This document shows positions 52,285 through 60,651 of a stretch of DNA of 64,000 nt, one piece after another (the first letter of the stretch is position 1; the number at the start of each line of letters is the position of its first letter). The notes beneath the pieces are model-generated. The model was given only the letters and a program-made list of their open reading frames with translations. It had not been told where the DNA came from and searched no databases. This DNA comes from Gammaproteobacteria bacterium UBA7803 (GTDB lineage Bacteria > Pseudomonadota > Gammaproteobacteria > Pseudomonadales > Azotimanducaceae). The translations under genes and the position numbers were made by a program. The stretch spans positions 69,233-133,232 of the forward strand of contig DLCH01000071.1 in NCBI GenBank assembly GCA_002480525.1, written 5' to 3'.

Positions 52285-53157
52285 TCAGAGCAGCAGCAGG
52301 ATGCCGGCCACCAGGGTCACCACGCCGACCAGTTCCCGGGGCCGGACGCGCTCGCGGAACACCCAGCCCGAGGCCAGCAGGGCGAACAGCAGCTCGACCT
52401 GACCCAGCGCCCGCACCAGGGCGCTGGCCTCCAGGGTCATGGCCGTGAACCAGGCGACGGAAGCCGCCGCCCCGCAGGCGCCGACCGCCAGGCCGGCACG
52501 CCAGGCCCCGGCGATCCGCGACAGCTCGCCCGGTTCGCGCAGGCGCAGGTACAGGCCCATCACCAGGGTCTGGAGCGCCAGCGCCACCGCCAGCGTGACC
52601 GCGGCCCGCAGGGCGGCGCTGCCCTCCGGCAGGGCCAGCGCGGCGCCGCGGAACCCCACCGCCGCCACGGCCAGTCCGGCGCCCGCCAGCAGCCCGAGGG
52701 CCAGGCCGCGGGGGTGGCGCAGCGCGTCCCGGACCGACACGCCGGTCATCAGCAGCAGCACGCCGACGAAGCTCACGCCGACACCGACCCAGGCCAGCGG
52801 CGCCAGCCGGTCGCCCAGCACCAGCAGGCCGAGCAGCGCGGTCTGCACCGCTTCGGTCTTCGACAGCGCGGTGCCGACCGCGAAGCTGCGCAGGGTGAAA
52901 GCGGCCATCAGGCACGCCGAGGCGAACATCTGGCCCAGACTGCCCGCGATCACGTACCCCCAGAAGCCGGCGCCCGGCGCGGACGGCGCGGCGCCGCCGG
53001 TCAGCGCCCAGAGATAGAGCCAGGCGAACGGCAGCGCGAAGCAGAAGCGCACGTAGGCCGCGCCGTTGACGGACAGCGCGCCGGTCAGCCGGCGCTGCAG
53101 CAGGGAACGCAGGTTCTGCAGGAACGCCGCCGCGATGGTGAGCGGAATCCACAGCAT
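52285..53157 (-). CDS. EamA/DMT-superfamily permease
   Basis: 290 residues with ten hydrophobic segments, the usual two-EamA-domain arrangement (about 1-135 and 145-290). Typical features are ALSKTEAVQTALLGLLVLGDRLAPLAWVGVGVSFVGVLLL at the end of repeat 1 and ALGQVELLFALLASGWVFRERVRPRELVGVVTLVAGILLLL at the end of repeat 2. Probably exports or imports a small metabolite; substrate unknown. Same strand as the MATE gene upstream, 20 bp apart. Confidence 0.9.
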   Translation of the reverse strand: MLWIPLTIAAAFLQNLRSLLQRRLTGALSVNGAAYVRFCFALPFAWLYLWALTGGAAPSAPGAGFWGYVIAGSLGQMFASACLMAAFTLRSFAVGTALSKTEAVQTALLGLLVLGDRLAPLAWVGVGVSFVGVLLLMTGVSVRDALRHPRGLALGLLAGAGLAVAAVGFRGAALALPEGSAALRAAVTLAVALALQTLVMGLYLRLREPGELSRIAGAWRAGLAVGACGAAASVAWFTAMTLEASALVRALGQVELLFALLASGWVFRERVRPRELVGVVTLVAGILLLL

Positions 53158-53177
53158 CGTTCAGGCGCCGGGCGCGC

Positions 53178-54587
53178 TCACCGGCCCGCCAGCGCCAGCA
53201 CCCGGTCCTCCCGGCGCGACAGCCAGGCGAACCGGCAGATCAGCACCACGGCGGCCACCGACAGACCCGCGGACAGCCCCACCCAGAAACCCCGCACCCC
53301 GGTCATGCCGGGGACCTCTAGCCAGCCGAAGCCGAGCACCAGGCCGACCGGCAAGCCCACCGCCCAGTAGGCCAGCAGGGCGATCACCATGGGCATGCGG
53401 GTGTCCTTGAAACCGCGCAGGGCGCCGATGGCGGTGACCTGGGTGTCGTCGACGAGCTGGTAGACGGCGACGAACACCATCAGCTCGGCGGCCACCCGGA
53501 TCACTGCGGCGTCGTTGCTGTACAGGCCCGCGATCGGCGCGCGCAGGGCCAGCAGGGCCGCGCCGGCGACGACGGCGAAGGCGAGACCGACGCCGATGGC
53601 GACCCAGCCGCTGCGCCGGGCCGCCGTCAGGTCGCCGGCGCCGGTGTTGTAGCCCACCCGGATGGCGACCGCCATGCCCAGCGCCATGGGGATCATGAAC
53701 GCCAGTCCGCCGACGTTGGTGGCGATCTGGTGAGCCGCCACGGCGTCGACCCCGAGCCGGCCGATCAGCAGGGTCACCATGGAGAACATGGAGAACTCCA
53801 GGAAGATCGTCAGGCCGATCGGACCGCCCAGCTTGACGAGCCGCCAGATCTGCCGGACGTCGGGCCGGGAGATCCGTGCAAACACGCCGGTGCGGCGGAT
53901 GCGGGAACGGGCCACCACCGCCAGCAGCACCGCGAACTCCACCCACAGCACCACCACGCTGGCCCAGCCGCAGCCGGCGCCGCCGAGCGCCGGAATGGGG
54001 CCGGCGCCGTAGATGAAGGCGTAGTTCAGGGGGATCTTGAGCAGCAGCCCCAGGAACGCCACCAGCATGGCGGGCAGGGTCCAGGACATGCCCTCGCACA
54101 GATAGCGCAGGCCGAAATAGCCCAGCAGCGGCAGCGTTCCCCAGGACAGGGCATCCAGATAGGCGGTGGCCACCGGCACGGCCGTGGGGTCGATGCCCAG
54201 GGCGACGAAGAAGCCTTCGGCGTTGCGGTAGGCCGCGATCAGCACCGCGCCGCCGACCAGGGCGATCCAGCCGGCCTGACGCACGACCTCGCCGCTCTCG
54301 GCGGGGCGTCCCGCGCCGTTGAGCTGGGAGACCGCCGGAACCAGGGCCATGATGACGCCGCCCAGCAGCATGATGGTCGGCCAGAACACGTTGCCGCCCA
54401 GGGCCACGCCGGCCAGATCCACCGCCCCGTAGCGGCCGGCCATGATGGTGTCGGCCACGCCCATGCCCATCTGGGAGAGCTGGGTCAGTACGATCGGCAT
54501 GGCCAGCCGCAGGAGCTGGCCGAGCTCGGCGCGGATCACGCGCACCCCCCTTGTCGTGTTCAGCGCCACGCCGTCCGGCGCCGGCAT
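53178..54587 (-). CDS. MATE-family efflux transporter (NorM-like)
   Basis: 469 residues from ATG 54587; the frame is open further upstream but without conserved sequence. Twelve membrane helices. The N-terminal half has LAMPIVLTQLSQMGMGVADTIMAGRYGAVDLAGVALG and the middle GGPIGLTIFLEFSMFSMVTLLIGRLGVDAVAAHQIATNVGGLAFM, both classical MATE segments, with the polar residues used for cation coupling. It exports drugs or metabolites. A Fur-box-like sequence lies about 54 bases upstream of the start, suggesting iron control and possibly export of an iron-related metabolite. Confidence 0.92.
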   Translation of the reverse strand: MPAPDGVALNTTRGVRVIRAELGQLLRLAMPIVLTQLSQMGMGVADTIMAGRYGAVDLAGVALGGNVFWPTIMLLGGVIMALVPAVSQLNGAGRPAESGEVVRQAGWIALVGGAVLIAAYRNAEGFFVALGIDPTAVPVATAYLDALSWGTLPLLGYFGLRYLCEGMSWTLPAMLVAFLGLLLKIPLNYAFIYGAGPIPALGGAGCGWASVVVLWVEFAVLLAVVARSRIRRTGVFARISRPDVRQIWRLVKLGGPIGLTIFLEFSMFSMVTLLIGRLGVDAVAAHQIATNVGGLAFMIPMALGMAVAIRVGYNTGAGDLTAARRSGWVAIGVGLAFAVVAGAALLALRAPIAGLYSNDAAVIRVAAELMVFVAVYQLVDDTQVTAIGALRGFKDTRMPMVIALLAYWAVGLPVGLVLGFGWLEVPGMTGVRGFWVGLSAGLSVAAVVLICRFAWLSRREDRVLALAGR

Positions 54588-54640
54588 GGCGCCCCGAGAG
54601 CGCCGGCGCGAGGCGGCGTGGGCGGATTGTACACGTCGGA

Positions 54641-54655
54641 TGAGAATGATTATCA
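54641..54655. promoter_or_regulatory. Fur-box-like site
   Basis: TGAGAATGATTATCA matches the 7-1-7 Fur consensus TGATAAT-N-ATTATCA at 14 of 15 positions. It stands out as AT-rich in a GC-rich context, lying between the MATE gene (start 54587) and the rubrerythrin gene (start 54867), closer to the former. Confidence 0.75.
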
Positions 54656-54685
54656 TATACGGCGCATCACAAAGACGCCGCCGCG

Positions 54686-54722
54686 ATAGCTTCAATCTAT
54701 TGTGACGATAGCTTCTTTCGAA
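54686..54722. promoter_or_regulatory. OxyR-type binding site upstream of rubrerythrin
   Basis: ATAG (54686), N7, CTAT (54697), N7, ATAG (54708), N7, CGAA (54719): three of the four tetranucleotides of the OxyR motif ATAG-N7-CTAT-N7-ATAG-N7-CTAT are exact, with exact spacing, and the fourth is half matched. A TATACT -10 candidate lies at 54745-54750, so the site would end at the -35 region, the position expected for activation of the rubrerythrin gene. Confidence 0.78.
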
Positions 54723-54866
54723 TGCCCGACTCCGCCTCGCGCCGTATACTTTCCCGCGAATCGTGCCATGTTCCAGCCCGCATCCCGCCCGCCGGATGCA
54801 CACACACAGACGCGGAATCGGGCCGATCGACGACGCTTCACTCACCACTAAGACCGAGGTTTAGTC

Positions 54867-55283
54867 ATGGAACTGAAGGACAGCCAAACACTGCAGAACC
54901 TGAAGGACGCGTTCGCCGGGGAATCCCAGGCCAATCGCCGCTACCTGTACTTCGCCTCCAAGGCGGACGTCGAAGGTGAGAACGACGTGGCCGCCGTGTT
55001 CCGCTCCACCGCCGAAGGCGAAACGGGCCACGCCCACGGGCACCTCGAGTATCTGGAAGCCGTCGGCGATCCCGCCACCGGCCTGCCCATCGGCTCCACC
55101 GCCGAGAACCTGAAGGCGGCCATCGCCGGCGAGACCCACGAGTACACCGACATGTACCCGGGCATGGCGAAGACCGCGCGCGACGAAGGTTTCGACGAGA
55201 TCGCCGACTGGTTCGAGACCCTGGCGAAGGCCGAGCGGTCCCACGCCAACCGCTTCCAGAAAGCGCTGGACAGCATGGCCTGA
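54867..55283 (+). CDS. Rubrerythrin-like diiron protein without rubredoxin domain
   Basis: 138 residues forming one ferritin-like four-helix bundle. The diiron ligands are visible as E19 (FAGESQANRRY), E52xxH55 (EGETGHAHG), E89 (AGETHEYTDMYPG) and E123xxH126 (KAERSHANRF). The C-terminal rubredoxin domain of classical rubrerythrin is missing, so electrons must come from a partner; the Fe-S protein encoded next is a candidate. Likely reduces hydrogen peroxide. Preceded by an OxyR-type site and followed by an intrinsic terminator. Confidence 0.93.
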   Translation: MELKDSQTLQNLKDAFAGESQANRRYLYFASKADVEGENDVAAVFRSTAEGETGHAHGHLEYLEAVGDPATGLPIGSTAENLKAAIAGETHEYTDMYPGMAKTARDEGFDEIADWFETLAKAERSHANRFQKALDSMA

Positions 55284-55339
55284 TCGCGGCCGGGCCAGGC
55301 GGCCCGGGCAACATCGGCTGCCCCTTTTGCAGCCTCGGG

Positions 55340-55364
55340 AAGGGGTCCGCTACGGACCCCTTTT
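55340..55364 (+). terminator. Intrinsic terminator after the rubrerythrin gene
   Basis: AAGGGGTCCG (55340-55349), CTA loop, CGGACCCCTT (55353-55362), running into TTTTC: a 10-bp stem with a U-run. It would make rubrerythrin mostly monocistronic, with partial read-through into the Fe-S gene 90 bases on. Confidence 0.85.
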
Positions 55365-55453
55365 CGATTCGGGCCCGCGATCCGGCCCGCCGTCCGCGCC
55401 CCCTGGGCCGCGGCCGGACGACCCACGACGAGCAACCCACGACGGATGACACG

Positions 55454-56782
55454 ATGAGCAGAGAAGGCAGCCTCGAAGCCCCGGAACGACGCCCCCTGGA
55501 ATGGCGGACGGAGGCCTTCTACGACAAGGCATCCCTGTACGACGAGCTGGAGCGGGTGTTCGACATCTGCCACGGCTGCCGCCGCTGCGTCAGCCTGTGC
55601 GACTCGTTCCCGACCCTGTTCGACCTGGTGGACGAGTCCGAGACACTGGAAGTGGACGGCGTCGACAAGGACGACTACATGAAGGTCGTCGACCAGTGCT
55701 ACCTGTGCGACCTCTGCGCGGAGACCAAGTGCCCCTACCTGCCGCCCCACGAGTGGGCCGTGGACTTCCCCCACCTGATGCTGCGGGCCAAGGCCTACAA
55801 GCTCCGCAACCAGGACACCCGATGGCGCGACCGGGTGATCACCAGCACCGACCCGATCTTCGACACCCTGAGCACCCCCGGCATCGCCCAGCTCGCCAAC
55901 GCGGCGGCGGCCAGCAAGACGCTGCGCAAGGCCGGTGACCGGATGCTCGGCATCCATCCCGACGCGCCGGTGCCCCGGTTCGAGCCGAAGCCGCTGACCC
56001 GGCGGCTGGGCACCGACGTCGGCGCCGGCCTGCCGGTCACGCCCGGCGAGCGCACCACCGGCAAGGTCGCCATCTACGTCACCTGCTACGGCGACCACAA
56101 CGAGCCCCGGGTGGTCGAGGACCTGGTGGCCGTGCTGAACCACAACAACGTGCCGGTGCGCATCCTCAAGGACGCCAAGTGCTGCGGCATGCCCAAGCTC
56201 GAGCTCGGCGACCTGAAGAAGGTGGAGGCGCTGAAGGACGCCAACCTGCCGGTGTTCCTCCAGGCCATCGAGGACGGCTACGACATTCTGGCGCCCATCC
56301 CCTCCTGCGTGCTGATGTACAAGCAGGAGCTGCCGCTGATGTTCCCCGAGGACGACGACGTGGCGAAGGTCCAGCGCGCCTTCTTCGATCCCTTCGAGTA
56401 CCTGATGCTGCGCCACAAGGACGGCCTGATCGACACCAACTTCCGCACCGGGCTCGGCAAGGTGGCCTACCACGTCGCCTGCCACCAGAGGGTGCAGAAC
56501 ATCGGCATGAAGACCCGGGATTTCCTGAAGCTGGTGCCGGACACCGAGGTCACCCACATCGACCGCTGCTCGGGCCACGACGGCACCTACGCCGTGAAGA
56601 GCGAAACCTACGACAAGGCCATGAAGATCGCCCGCCCCGTGGTCAACCGGGTGAAACAGGCGGAGCCGGACACCTTCGGTTCCGACTGCCCGATGGCGGG
56701 ACGCATGATCGCGCACGGCATGGAGGGATCAGGGGAGGCGGAACACCCGATCACCATGGTTCGCAAAGCATACGGAGTCTAG
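55454..56782 (+). CDS. Fe-S protein with two 4Fe-4S clusters and CCG domains (GlpC/HdrD-like)
   Basis: 442 residues. Cluster ligands are C39, C42, C45 and C49 (CHGCRRCVSLCD) and C82, C85, C88 and C93 (CYLCDLCAETKCP). The C-terminal half has cysteine-rich CCG segments: KCCGMPKLELG (C243/C244), then ACHQRVQNIG and DRCSGHDGTY. This layout matches GlpC and HdrD-type electron-transfer subunits. With rubrerythrin upstream and DUF3501 downstream it forms a trio recurrent in proteobacteria; a role as electron donor to the peroxide-reducing rubrerythrin is a reasonable inference. Confidence 0.9.
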   Translation: MSREGSLEAPERRPLEWRTEAFYDKASLYDELERVFDICHGCRRCVSLCDSFPTLFDLVDESETLEVDGVDKDDYMKVVDQCYLCDLCAETKCPYLPPHEWAVDFPHLMLRAKAYKLRNQDTRWRDRVITSTDPIFDTLSTPGIAQLANAAAASKTLRKAGDRMLGIHPDAPVPRFEPKPLTRRLGTDVGAGLPVTPGERTTGKVAIYVTCYGDHNEPRVVEDLVAVLNHNNVPVRILKDAKCCGMPKLELGDLKKVEALKDANLPVFLQAIEDGYDILAPIPSCVLMYKQELPLMFPEDDDVAKVQRAFFDPFEYLMLRHKDGLIDTNFRTGLGKVAYHVACHQRVQNIGMKTRDFLKLVPDTEVTHIDRCSGHDGTYAVKSETYDKAMKIARPVVNRVKQAEPDTFGSDCPMAGRMIAHGMEGSGEAEHPITMVRKAYGV

Positions 56783-56784
56783 TC

Positions 56785-57366
56785 ATGCAGAAGCTGGATC
56801 GCTCCAAACTCTGGAGCCTCGAGGAGTACGCCCAGAAGCGGGACGCTTTCCGGGCCGAGGTCATCGAGCACAAGAAGCCGCGCCGCGTCGCGCTGACGCC
56901 CAACGCCACCATGTACTTCGAGGACTTCACCACCTTGAAGTACCAGGTCCAGGAAATGCTGCGGGTCGAGCGCCTGTTCGAGGCCGCCGACATCGAGGAC
57001 GAGCTGGCGGCCTACAACCCGCTCATCCCCGACGGCACCAACTGGAAGGGCACCTTCATGTTCGAGTACCCGGACGTGGAGGAGCGCCGCCGCGCGCTCG
57101 GCCGGATGGCCGGCATCGAGCACCGCATCTGGGTGCAGGTGGCGGGGCAGAACAAGGTCTTCGCCGTCGCCAACGAGGATCTCGACCGCTCCACCGACGA
57201 GAAGACCTCGGCGGTGCACTTCCTGCGCTTCGAGCTCGATCCGAAGAGCATCGAGGCGGCGAAGGCCGGCGCCGACATCAAGATGGGCATCGACCACGAC
57301 GAGATGCGCTGTGAGGTCACGCTGTCGGACGACACGCGCAAGAGCCTGGTCGGGGATCTCGACTGA
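56785..57366 (+). CDS. DUF3501 protein
   Basis: 193 residues, starting two bases after the Fe-S gene stop. SLEEYAQKRDAFRAEVIEHKKPRRVALTPNATMYFEDFTTLKYQVQEMLRVERLF is the DUF3501 hallmark. No signal peptide, no membrane helix, one cysteine. Function unknown; the fixed association with rubrerythrin and the GlpC-like Fe-S protein points to oxidative-stress electron transfer. Confidence 0.9.
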   Translation: MQKLDRSKLWSLEEYAQKRDAFRAEVIEHKKPRRVALTPNATMYFEDFTTLKYQVQEMLRVERLFEAADIEDELAAYNPLIPDGTNWKGTFMFEYPDVEERRRALGRMAGIEHRIWVQVAGQNKVFAVANEDLDRSTDEKTSAVHFLRFELDPKSIEAAKAGADIKMGIDHDEMRCEVTLSDDTRKSLVGDLD

Positions 57367-57384
57367 CCGGCCGGATCCGCCCCC

Positions 57385-57508
57385 GTGTAGGAGCGATCTC
57401 CAGATCGCGATTCCACGAGACTTGGAATGAACTCGCCGGTTCCCCTTGGGAAACCGCCAAGCCGCCGCTACGCGGCGGCCGATCGCGATCTGGAGATCGC
57501 TCCTACAC
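57385..57508. repeat. 124-bp REP-bounded element, copy 2
   Basis: Outer arms, a 27-bp perfect inverted repeat (57385-57411 and 57482-57508, GTGTAGGAGCGATCTCCAG...), enclose the same ordered core as the copy at 42473: ACTTGGAATGAAC, a GGTTCCCC/GGGAAACC hairpin and a GCCGCCG/CGGCGGC hairpin. Placed between convergent DUF3501 and oxyR genes. Confidence 0.92.
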
Positions 57509-57535
57509 CTGGGCGGTTCGAGCGCCAGCGTGGCT

Positions 57536-58450
57536 TCAGGCCACCTCCTTCGCCTTCCCCCCCGCCATCACCTGCTTCATCGCCTTCTTCAGCACCTCGG
57601 CCAGCTCGCCGAGCAGCTCCGCCCGGGGCGAGCTGGCGCGCCAGCACAGGCCGATGTCCCGGTGCGGGTTGTCGCCCTTGAACGGCAGATAGCGCACCGG
57701 GCCGCTGCGCGACGTGATGGCCAGCTCGGGCATCAGGGTGATGCCGACGTTGGCAGCCACCATCTGCCGCAGGGTCTCGATGCTGGTGGCGCGGAAGTTG
57801 GTGTTCTCCACCGCGTTGTGGGTGTGGCAGATCTCCAGTGCCTGGTCGCGCAGGCAGTGGCCGTCCTCGAGCAGCAGCACCTCCTCGTGGTCGAGGTCGT
57901 CGAGGGAGACGGTCTTCTGACCCGCCTTCGGGTGGGAGCGGGAGGCGGCGAAGTAGAACGGCTCGGTGTAGAGCTTCACCTGCTTGAGGCTGTCCTCCTC
58001 GAGGGGCAGCGCCAGCACGATGGCGTCGAGGTCGCCCTCCCGCGCCATGCGCGTCAGCACGTGGGTCTGGGCTTCGGTGAGCTGGATGCGCAGCTTGGGA
58101 AACGCCTTCTTGATCGGCCCGAGAATCTTCGGCAGCAGGTAGGGTGCCACGGTGGGAATGATGCCGAGGCGGAACTCGCCGCCGTAGGGGTCCTTGTGCT
58201 CCTCGGCGATGTGCACCATCTGGCTCACCTCCCGCAGCACCCGCTGGGCCTGGGCGACGATCCGCTCCCCCACCGGCGTCAGCATCACCTGCCGGTTGGT
58301 GCGCTCGATCAGCGTCACGCCGAGCTCTTCCTCGAGCTTCTTGATCTGGGTGGACAGGGTCGGCTGACTGACGAAGCACGCCTCCGCGGCGCGGCCGAAG
58401 TGCTTGTGCTCCGCCACCGCCACCAGGTATCGCAGGTCTCGCAGATTCAT
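57536..58450 (-). CDS. oxyR: Hydrogen-peroxide sensor OxyR
   Basis: 304 residues from ATG 58450. N-terminal LysR HTH (MNLRDLRYLVAVAEHKHFGRAAEACFVSQPTLSTQIKKLE). The redox pair C199 and C208 is in EDGHCLRDQALEICH, at the same residue numbers as in E. coli OxyR. On peroxide it forms the disulfide and activates targets. A matching binding site lies upstream of rubrerythrin 3.7 kb away. ATG overlaps the stop of the dehydrogenase gene (ATGA), so it may be co-transcribed with it. Confidence 0.96.
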   Translation of the reverse strand: MNLRDLRYLVAVAEHKHFGRAAEACFVSQPTLSTQIKKLEEELGVTLIERTNRQVMLTPVGERIVAQAQRVLREVSQMVHIAEEHKDPYGGEFRLGIIPTVAPYLLPKILGPIKKAFPKLRIQLTEAQTHVLTRMAREGDLDAIVLALPLEEDSLKQVKLYTEPFYFAASRSHPKAGQKTVSLDDLDHEEVLLLEDGHCLRDQALEICHTHNAVENTNFRATSIETLRQMVAANVGITLMPELAITSRSGPVRYLPFKGDNPHRDIGLCWRASSPRAELLGELAEVLKKAMKQVMAGGKAKEVA

Positions 58451-59532
58451 GCTCGGGCGGGCTCCACCAGGATCTTGGCGTGGCGCTCGGGATTGGCCAG
58501 CGCGGCGAAGGCGCCGGCCACCTCCTCGAGGCCCACCTGCCCGGTGATCAGCGGCGCCACCGGCAGATCGCCTTCGGCGATGTGGTGCAGCGTGGCGGCA
58601 AACTCCTCGGGGGTGTAGCCGAGCACGAACTGGAGATTCAGCTCCCGGGTGATGCCGAGCAGCGGCCGCACCAGATCCTGCTCCATGCACACCCCGACCA
58701 CCACCACCCGGCACCCGCGGGACGCGCCGGCCATCATCTGATCGAGCACGCCGGGCACCCCCACGCACTCGAAGTACACGCCGGGCGGCAGCAGCCGTTC
58801 GCCGGTGAGCGGGTTCACATCCGTGAGCCGTCCCTGGGCGCTGTCCCGGGCGGCGTCCTGCCAGCAGGCGTAGGGGGATTGCTCGGCCGGGTCGATGATC
58901 ACGTCCGCGCCGAGGGCCTCGGCCAGGCGCCGCCGGGCCGGCGAGAAGTCCGCCGCGACGATCGGCCCGGCGCCGTGCAGCTTGAGCGCGGCGATCACGG
59001 CCAACCCGACCGGACCGCAGCCGATCACCAGAGGCACGTCCTCGGGCGTCAGGCGCGCCATGGCCACCGCGTGCCAGCCGACCGCCATGGGCTCGGTGAG
59101 GGCCGCATGGGCGGTGGCCAGGCCGTTCGGCACGGGCAGCAGCAGGCCCTCGGAGAGGACCATGCGCTCGGCGTAGCCGCCGGGACAGTCATTGGAAAAG
59201 CCGACGGACACCATGCCGCCCGGACGCACCAGCGCGGGAATCGAACAGACCCGCGTGCCGACGGGCAGCGTTCCGGCGGCGCCCGGGCCGTGCTCGAGGA
59301 TCTCGGCACAGAACTCGTGGCCCATGACCAGATCCCGGGCGGTGTCCAGCGCGAACTCGCCGCCCGCTTCCCGGCTGGCGGCGACGAAGGCGTCGGTGTG
59401 CTGCAGCAGATGCAGGTCCGAGCCGCAGATGCCGCAGGCGAGGGTGCGTACCAGCACCTCGCCGGCGCCGGGCTCCGGATCCGGAAACTCGTCCGCCACG
59501 ATGCGGCCGCGCCGCATGACTGCTGCCCGCAT
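58447..59532 (-). CDS. Zinc-dependent alcohol dehydrogenase family protein
   Basis: 361 residues, MDR superfamily. Catalytic-zinc ligands: C33 in ACGICGSDLH, and H71 with E72 in GHEFCAEI. The four-cysteine structural zinc loop of liver ADH-type enzymes is not apparent. The Rossmann fold has VIGCGPVGLAVIAALK. An NAD(P)-dependent dehydrogenase of unknown alcohol substrate. Translationally coupled to oxyR downstream, an arrangement without an obvious reason. Confidence 0.9.
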   Translation of the reverse strand: MRAAVMRRGRIVADEFPDPEPGAGEVLVRTLACGICGSDLHLLQHTDAFVAASREAGGEFALDTARDLVMGHEFCAEILEHGPGAAGTLPVGTRVCSIPALVRPGGMVSVGFSNDCPGGYAERMVLSEGLLLPVPNGLATAHAALTEPMAVGWHAVAMARLTPEDVPLVIGCGPVGLAVIAALKLHGAGPIVAADFSPARRRLAEALGADVIIDPAEQSPYACWQDAARDSAQGRLTDVNPLTGERLLPPGVYFECVGVPGVLDQMMAGASRGCRVVVVGVCMEQDLVRPLLGITRELNLQFVLGYTPEEFAATLHHIAEGDLPVAPLITGQVGLEEVAGAFAALANPERHAKILVEPARA

Positions 59533-59648
59533 GATCCAACCTCCCCGCTGAAGGGGGCCTATGGTACTTTGGCGCGACCTCGGGTGACCACCGTACCGGA
59601 CCCACGACCCTCGTCATGCCTCCATCACCACCACGGCCAGCCCCGGGG

Positions 59649-60325
59649 ATGCCCGGCATCGTCTATCGCGACGAGCGCCTGGCGGTGCTCGACAAGCCTG
59701 CCGATGTCTCGCTGCTGGCGGACCGCAGCGGCGCCGGGTGCCTGTGGGACCTGCTGCCGGAATGCCTGGGCACGAAACCCTACCTGGTGCATCGCCTCGA
59801 CAAGGGCACCAGCGGCGTGCTGCTGGTGGCGCTGGACCAGGCAACCCAGCGGCGCCTCACCCGGGCGTTCCAGGCGCGCGCCGTGCGCAAGTACTACCTG
59901 GCCTGGGTGACCGGCGCACCGCCCGGCGGACGCACCCGCACCGTCGACCTGCCGCTGCGCAAGGGCCGCAAGAGCCGCTACCGGGTCGCCGGGCCGCGGG
60001 AGTCGATCCGCCGGACGGCTTCGGGCTGGACGCTCGGCGCACCCGACGGCGACGGCCACGGCCACGGCAGCGTGACCCGGCTGAGGGTGCTGCGCCGCAG
60101 CGCCGGGCGCACTCTGGTGCTCGCGGCCCCGGTGACCGGGCGGACCCATCAGATCCGGGTGCACCTGGCCTGGATCGGCCATCCGCTGCTGGGCGACCAC
60201 CTCTACGGACGCCCGGACGACCCCGCCCAGCAGGCCCCCGGCTGCAGCTCCACTGCCACCGCCTGGTGGTGCCCGGTTTCGGCTCGTTCCCGGCGGCGAC
60301 GCCGCGGGACTGGCTGCCCGGCTAG
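59649..60325 (+). pseudogene. RluA-family pseudouridine synthase with a frameshift near its 3' end
   Basis: The first part reads IVYRDERLAVLDKPADVS and LVHRLDKGTSGVLL, with catalytic D in HRLDKGTSG, then VTGRTHQIRVHLAWIGHPLLGDHLYGRPDDPAQQAP. The expected continuation RLQLHCHRLVVPGFGSFPAATPRDWLPG is present but one frame off. A run of five C at 60236-60240 would restore the frame if it had six. Catalytic core and most of the fold are intact, so this is either a late frameshift or a sequencing error in a homopolymer. Its TAG overlaps the convergent cytochrome stop in CTAG. Confidence 0.85.
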
Positions 60326-60651
60326 GGCGACTCCGGGCGGCTGCGCTCGACCATGTAGTCGATGGCGGCCGCCAGTTCCTCCTCGGAACACGAGGAGCAC
60401 AGCCCGTAGGGCGGCATGCCGGGCGGCACGCCCTGTATGGTCGACTGCAGCAGCGCGTCCATGCCCTTGGCGATGCGCGGCGCCCAGGCGTCCGCGTCGC
60501 CGGTCCGGGGCGCGCTGGCGATGCCGGCCGCGTGACAGGAGAAGCAGTACCGGTTGTAGGTCTGCTCGCCCGGATGTCCGCTGCCGGAATCCACGCCGCC
60601 GTCACAGCCGGCCAGCGCCAGGCCCACCACCGCTGCATGCCACCACTTCAT
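60322..60651 (-). CDS. Cytochrome c5-type protein, probable lipoprotein
   Basis: 109 residues. The lipoprotein-like signal ends LALAGC. One heme c site, CFSCH (residues 36-40), and a second cysteine pair in YGLCSSCSEEELAAAIDYM, the disulfide typical of cytochrome c5. The axial methionine is likely in PPGMPPYG. A small periplasmic electron carrier. Its start overlaps the neighbourhood of the omega-amidase stop (abutting at 60651/60652). Confidence 0.9.
   Translation of the reverse strand: MKWWHAAVVGLALAGCDGGVDSGSGHPGEQTYNRYCFSCHAAGIASAPRTGDADAWAPRIAKGMDALLQSTIQGVPPGMPPYGLCSSCSEEELAAAIDYMVERSRPESP

Noticed and set aside
54716..54979. Small forward gene starting in the rubrerythrin leader
   Set aside because: It runs into the rubrerythrin gene in another frame and covers the proposed -10 region; no conserved sequence.
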